Positions 7,546 to 9,898 of a stretch of 9,898 nt of DNA are shown piece by piece. Origin of the DNA: a bacterium (lineage in GTDB: Bacteria > Gemmatimonadota > Gemmatimonadetes > Gemmatimonadales > Gemmatimonadaceae); assembly GCA_021802745.1 (NCBI GenBank), contig JAJZRK010000124.1, positions 1 through 9,898 on the forward strand. Direction: 5' to 3'. Every line of letters starts with the position of its first letter. The stretch's first letter is position 1. The translations under genes and the position numbers were made by a program. The notes below the pieces were generated by a model. It did not search any database and was not told the origin of the DNA. It saw only the letters and a list, made by a program, of their open reading frames with translations.

Positions 7546-7581
7546 CCATATAAATTATCCGGCTGTGGCCAGTCGCGGCAA
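7546..7581 (-). promoter_or_regulatory. candidate sigma-70-type promoter for hisS, probably giving a leaderless mRNA
   Basis: Read on the minus strand, TTGCCG (7581-7576) is followed by a 16-bp spacer and GATAAT (7559-7554), which matches TATAAT at five of six positions. The stretch 7560-7546 is strikingly AT-rich for this sequence. Only eight bases separate the -10 hexamer from the hisS ATG, so initiation at the normal distance would fall at or just before the start codon. There is no Shine-Dalgarno sequence, which agrees with a leaderless transcript. Confidence 0.6.
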
Positions 7582-7610
7582 CCACGGCGCCTCGGAACTC
7601 GGCCCAATTG

Positions 7611-7649
7611 CGCGCCGAAATCCGGGCGGCGCGATCCCCGATTACGGGG
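7611..7649 (-). terminator. tandem hairpins at the folC 3' end, possible weak terminator
   Basis: Two perfect inverted repeats sit side by side. CCCCG and CGGGG (7636-7649) flank a four-base loop that includes the folC stop codon. CGCGCCG and CGGCGCG (7611-7633) form a 7-bp stem with a 9-base loop just beyond it. Neither is followed by a run of T on the minus strand (the next bases are CAATT), so classical intrinsic termination is doubtful. Their position, between folC and the hisS promoter, is where a transcription boundary would be expected. Confidence 0.35.
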
Positions 7650-8928
7650 TGGGCGACACCTGCAGGCGCTGCATCGCGTCGCCCACGGTGTGAAAGCTCC
7701 CCGTGACGAGCACGGTCGCCCCCTCCTCCGCGGCCCGCACCAGCGCCCGGTCGAAATCGCGCACCACCTCCGCGGCCCAGCCATTGGAACGCGCGTAGGC
7801 CATCACGTCGGTGATGTTCCAGGCGCGGCTGGACGGCGCCGTCGGGCTGTTGGTCAGGATGAAGAGGTCCACGTGCGGGGCGAGCACGCTCATCATCAGC
7901 GCCCAGTCCTTGTCGCTGAGTACGCTGAAGACCGCCGCCACCGGTCGCGGCATGCGCGTTTCGGCGAGCGCCAGCGCAAGCACCCGCGAACCATCCGGAT
8001 TGTGGGCCACGTCGAAGACGTGTTTCCCGACACGCTGGAAGCGGCCGGGCAGGCTCACGTGCTCCATCCCCCGCTCCACCGCCGTGGCGTCGGGACGCAG
8101 GTCCGCGGGCAGGGCGTCGAGCATGGCGAGGGCCACCGCCGCGTTGTGCGCCTGATGGCGTCCGAGCAGCGGCGTGCGCACCATCCGCACGTCATTCTCG
8201 CGCCAGAGGTTGAACCGCGTGCCCTCCGCGGTCACCTCGACGTCCTCCAGCGCGGACTCGCCGAACACCGAGTGAATGGGCGTCGCGCCGTGCGTCCTCG
8301 CGTGCATCATCAGCAGCTCGCGAATGCCCAGTTCCGGCTCGCCGATGATGGCGGGCACGCCCGCCTTGAAAATGCCGGCCTTCTCGAACGCAATCTCCTC
8401 GCGCGTGGCGCCGAGGTACTCCACGTGGTCAATCTGGATGTTCGTGACGCCGGCGACGAGCGGTCGAATGACGTTCGTCGCGTCGAGGCGGCCGCCGAGC
8501 CCGGTTTCGATGACGGCGACATCCACGCCATCCTCGAGGAAGAACTGGAACGCCATCGCCGTCGTCGCCTCGAAGAAGGTCGCGCCGAGGCGCTCGACCT
8601 CCGGGGTCCAGCGCGTCACCCACTCCACGATGCGCTCACTGGCCACGGGCGCATTGTTCACGAGGAAGCGCTCGGGGAAGTCCACCAGGTGCTGCGAGGT
8701 GTACCGCGCCACCCGGAGTCCGCGCGCCTGCAGCACGGCGTCGAGCGTGGCGCAGACGCTTCCCTTGCCGTTGGTGCCCGCCACGTGCAGGGTGCGCAAC
8801 GGCATGTGCGGATCGCCCAGCGCGTGCAGCAACGCCTGCACGCGCTCGAGACCCAGCTTCCATTTCCCGGTCGTGCGCGCGAACAGGAAATCGAGCGCGT
8901 CGTGATACGTCTTGGGGCTGTTGGCCAC
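7642..8928 (-). CDS. folC: bifunctional dihydrofolate synthase / folylpolyglutamate synthase
   Basis: Mur-ligase-like ATP-dependent enzyme that adds glutamate to dihydropteroate and extends polyglutamate tails on folates. At 428 aa it has full family length (E. coli 422). The P-loop GTNGKGSV is at 51-58. ETGLGGRLDATN (141-152), the IDHVEYLG segment (166-173), and EKAGIFK with K183 (the position carbamylated in family structures) follow. The glutamate-ligase C-terminal domain has GRFQ (295-298) and DVAHNPDG (306-313). The usual TSPHL reads TSQHL (78-81), a small departure near the folate site. The start is a GTG, 16 nt after the accD stop, with no clear Shine-Dalgarno sequence; translation may depend on accD. 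An accD-folC pair is widespread in bacteria and supports both calls. Whether it makes both activities or one cannot be read from the sequence alone. Confidence 0.95.
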   Translation of the reverse strand: MANSPKTYHDALDFLFARTTGKWKLGLERVQALLHALGDPHMPLRTLHVAGTNGKGSVCATLDAVLQARGLRVARYTSQHLVDFPERFLVNNAPVASERIVEWVTRWTPEVERLGATFFEATTAMAFQFFLEDGVDVAVIETGLGGRLDATNVIRPLVAGVTNIQIDHVEYLGATREEIAFEKAGIFKAGVPAIIGEPELGIRELLMMHARTHGATPIHSVFGESALEDVEVTAEGTRFNLWRENDVRMVRTPLLGRHQAHNAAVALAMLDALPADLRPDATAVERGMEHVSLPGRFQRVGKHVFDVAHNPDGSRVLALALAETRMPRPVAAVFSVLSDKDWALMMSVLAPHVDLFILTNSPTAPSSRAWNITDVMAYARSNGWAAEVVRDFDRALVRAAEEGATVLVTGSFHTVGDAMQRLQVSPTP

Positions 8929-8944
8929 GGGGCCGAAACCGGCT

Positions 8945-9808
8945 CTACGCCGTTTCCCAGGCCGACGCCACCGGCTTCAGGCTCATGTGCGCCAGCAGGC
9001 GACCCACCGTCTGCTTGAGCTGATGACGATGCACGACGACGTCCACCATGCCGCGATCGAGCAGGAACTCGGCCGTCTGGAACCCCTCGGGCAGGTCCTG
9101 ACCGAGCGTCTGGCGGATGACCCGCGGTCCGGCAAAGCCGATCACCGCCCCCGGCTCGGCGAGGATGGCGTCACCGAGCATCGCGAACGAGGCGCTCACG
9201 CCGCCCGTCGTCGGGTTGGTGAGGATCGAGACGTACGGGATGGCGCGGTCGTGGAGCTGCGAAAGCACCGCCGATGTCTTTGCCATCTGCATGAGGGAAA
9301 GCACGCCCTCCTGCATGCGGGCGCCCCCCGAGGCCGACACGATGATCAGCGGGAACTTCTTCTCGAGCGAGCGCTGGGCGAGGCGGGCGATCTTCTCCCC
9401 GACAACGGAACCCATGGAGCCGCCCATGAAGGCAAAGTCCATGACGCCGAGGTTCACCGGCATCTTCTCCATCGTTCCCGTCGCCGTCAGGATGGCGTCG
9501 GTATCGCCGGCGTTGCTGAGCGCCTTCTTGAGGCGGGCCGGGTAGTCGGGGAACTGGAGCGGGTCGGTGGACCGGAGATCCACCTCGGTCTCTTCGATGG
9601 ACCCCTCGTCGAGCAGGAGCGCCGCGTACTCGTGCGCGCGCATGCGACGATGAAAGTCGCACGACGGACAGACATGCCAGTTCCGGACCAGCTTCTCCCG
9701 GATATCCGTATGCCCACAGGCCTCGCATTTCTCCCAGACGTCGGCCGGAATCTCCAGCCGTTCCCGTCGTGGTTCGCGGGGCTTCTTTTCCTTGCGGAAC
9801 CAAGCCAT
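8945..9808 (-). CDS. accD: acetyl-CoA carboxylase carboxyltransferase subunit beta
   Basis: Beta half of the carboxyltransferase that moves the carboxyl group from biotin to acetyl-CoA, making malonyl-CoA for fatty acid synthesis. It works with AccA, which is not in this window. Length is 287 aa (E. coli 304). A basic N-terminus is followed by a zinc ribbon with C28, C31, C47 and C50 in the exact C-x2-C-x15-C-x2-C spacing of bacterial AccD. The crotonase-like core shows LGVMDFAFMGGSMGSVVGEK, SASGGARMQEG and LTNPTTGGVSASFAMLGD, which form the acyl-CoA pocket. The zinc ribbon separates it from propionyl-CoA carboxylase beta chains. The ATG at 9808 starts the typical MAWF-type N-terminus. No good Shine-Dalgarno sequence precedes it, but a CRP-like palindrome lies 11 bp upstream. 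It appears to be the first gene of an accD-folC unit. Confidence 0.96.
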   Translation of the reverse strand: MAWFRKEKKPREPRRERLEIPADVWEKCEACGHTDIREKLVRNWHVCPSCDFHRRMRAHEYAALLLDEGSIEETEVDLRSTDPLQFPDYPARLKKALSNAGDTDAILTATGTMEKMPVNLGVMDFAFMGGSMGSVVGEKIARLAQRSLEKKFPLIIVSASGGARMQEGVLSLMQMAKTSAVLSQLHDRAIPYVSILTNPTTGGVSASFAMLGDAILAEPGAVIGFAGPRVIRQTLGQDLPEGFQTAEFLLDRGMVDVVVHRHQLKQTVGRLLAHMSLKPVASAWETA

Positions 9809-9818
9809 AGACTTGAAA

Positions 9819-9834
9819 TGTGATACGGATCACA
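9819..9834. promoter_or_regulatory. CRP/FNR-family operator-like palindrome upstream of accD
   Basis: TGTGATACGGATCACA is an exact TGTGA-N6-TCACA, the consensus core of CRP sites. The left flank also matches the extended consensus (AAATGTGAT). The symmetric part is a perfect 6-bp inverted repeat around four bases. It lies 11-26 bp upstream of the accD ATG. A TTGCCG resembling the hisS -35 lies just upstream (9845-9840) and a weak -10-like CACATT overlaps the site (9822-9817), so a bound regulator would probably block rather than help transcription. The regulator itself is not in the window. Confidence 0.55.
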
Positions 9835-9898
9835 CGAGGCGGCAAGGAGTTAGCGAGCGGGCTTGAGGAGGGGTGCAGGGGCTTGGAATGAGGGAGGA

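Noticed and set aside
6259..9018. 919-codon open frame on the plus strand opposite hisS, folC and the end of accD
   Set aside because: It runs antisense to three unmistakable enzymes and across their intergenic gap. Its product is rich in Arg, His, Ala and Gly without any domain. Long antisense open frames are expected in GC-rich coding DNA because stop codons are rare.
9835..9898. Possible divergent plus-strand gene or upstream gene end at the right edge
   Set aside because: The purine-rich GAGG-type runs and an ATG near 9884 are suggestive, but too few bases remain to judge any reading frame.

Overview
This is a GC-rich bacterial window, roughly two-thirds G+C by eye, made almost entirely of housekeeping genes. 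Seven genes on the minus strand form a dense block from the right edge to about 1.4 kb. One gene on the plus strand at the left converges on that block. The mix of genes and order (accD-folC, then hisS-proS-lysA-phosphodiesterase-guaA), the archaeal/eukaryal-type ProRS and the scarcity of Shine-Dalgarno sequences fit a free-living high-GC phylum such as Gemmatimonadota. That assignment is inference; no rRNA or marker gene settles it.

Left part (1-1393): a GC-rich leader holds a candidate extended -10 promoter and a perfect 9-bp hairpin. It is followed by a response regulator with a receiver domain and an EAL domain. The receiver looks phosphorylatable. The EAL domain has Asn at two positions where active c-di-GMP phosphodiesterases have Asp, so it may bind rather than cleave c-di-GMP.

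Minus-strand block, in order of transcription. First, accD (acetyl-CoA carboxylase carboxyltransferase beta subunit) and folC (dihydrofolate/folylpolyglutamate synthase), preceded by a near-perfect CRP-type palindrome 11 bp upstream of the accD start. Second, a 96-bp gap with hairpins at the folC end and an AT-rich promoter almost touching the hisS start codon. Third, hisS, proS, lysA, a MJ0936/YfcE-like phosphodiesterase and guaA, packed with an 11-nt gap, a 19-nt overlap, a TGATG junction and a TAGTG junction. This looks like one translationally coupled operon. The genes cover lipid precursor supply, folate, two aminoacyl-tRNA synthetases, the last step of lysine synthesis and the last step of GMP synthesis, a growth-linked set rather than a single pathway.

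I see no mobile element, CRISPR array, tRNA or rRNA, and no gene-free stretch over 300 bases. No new multi-gene system is evident. The points of interest are substitutions in otherwise standard enzymes (EAL, HisRS motif 3, phosphodiesterase motif III) and three regulatory signals (leader hairpin, CRP-like site, probable leaderless hisS promoter).
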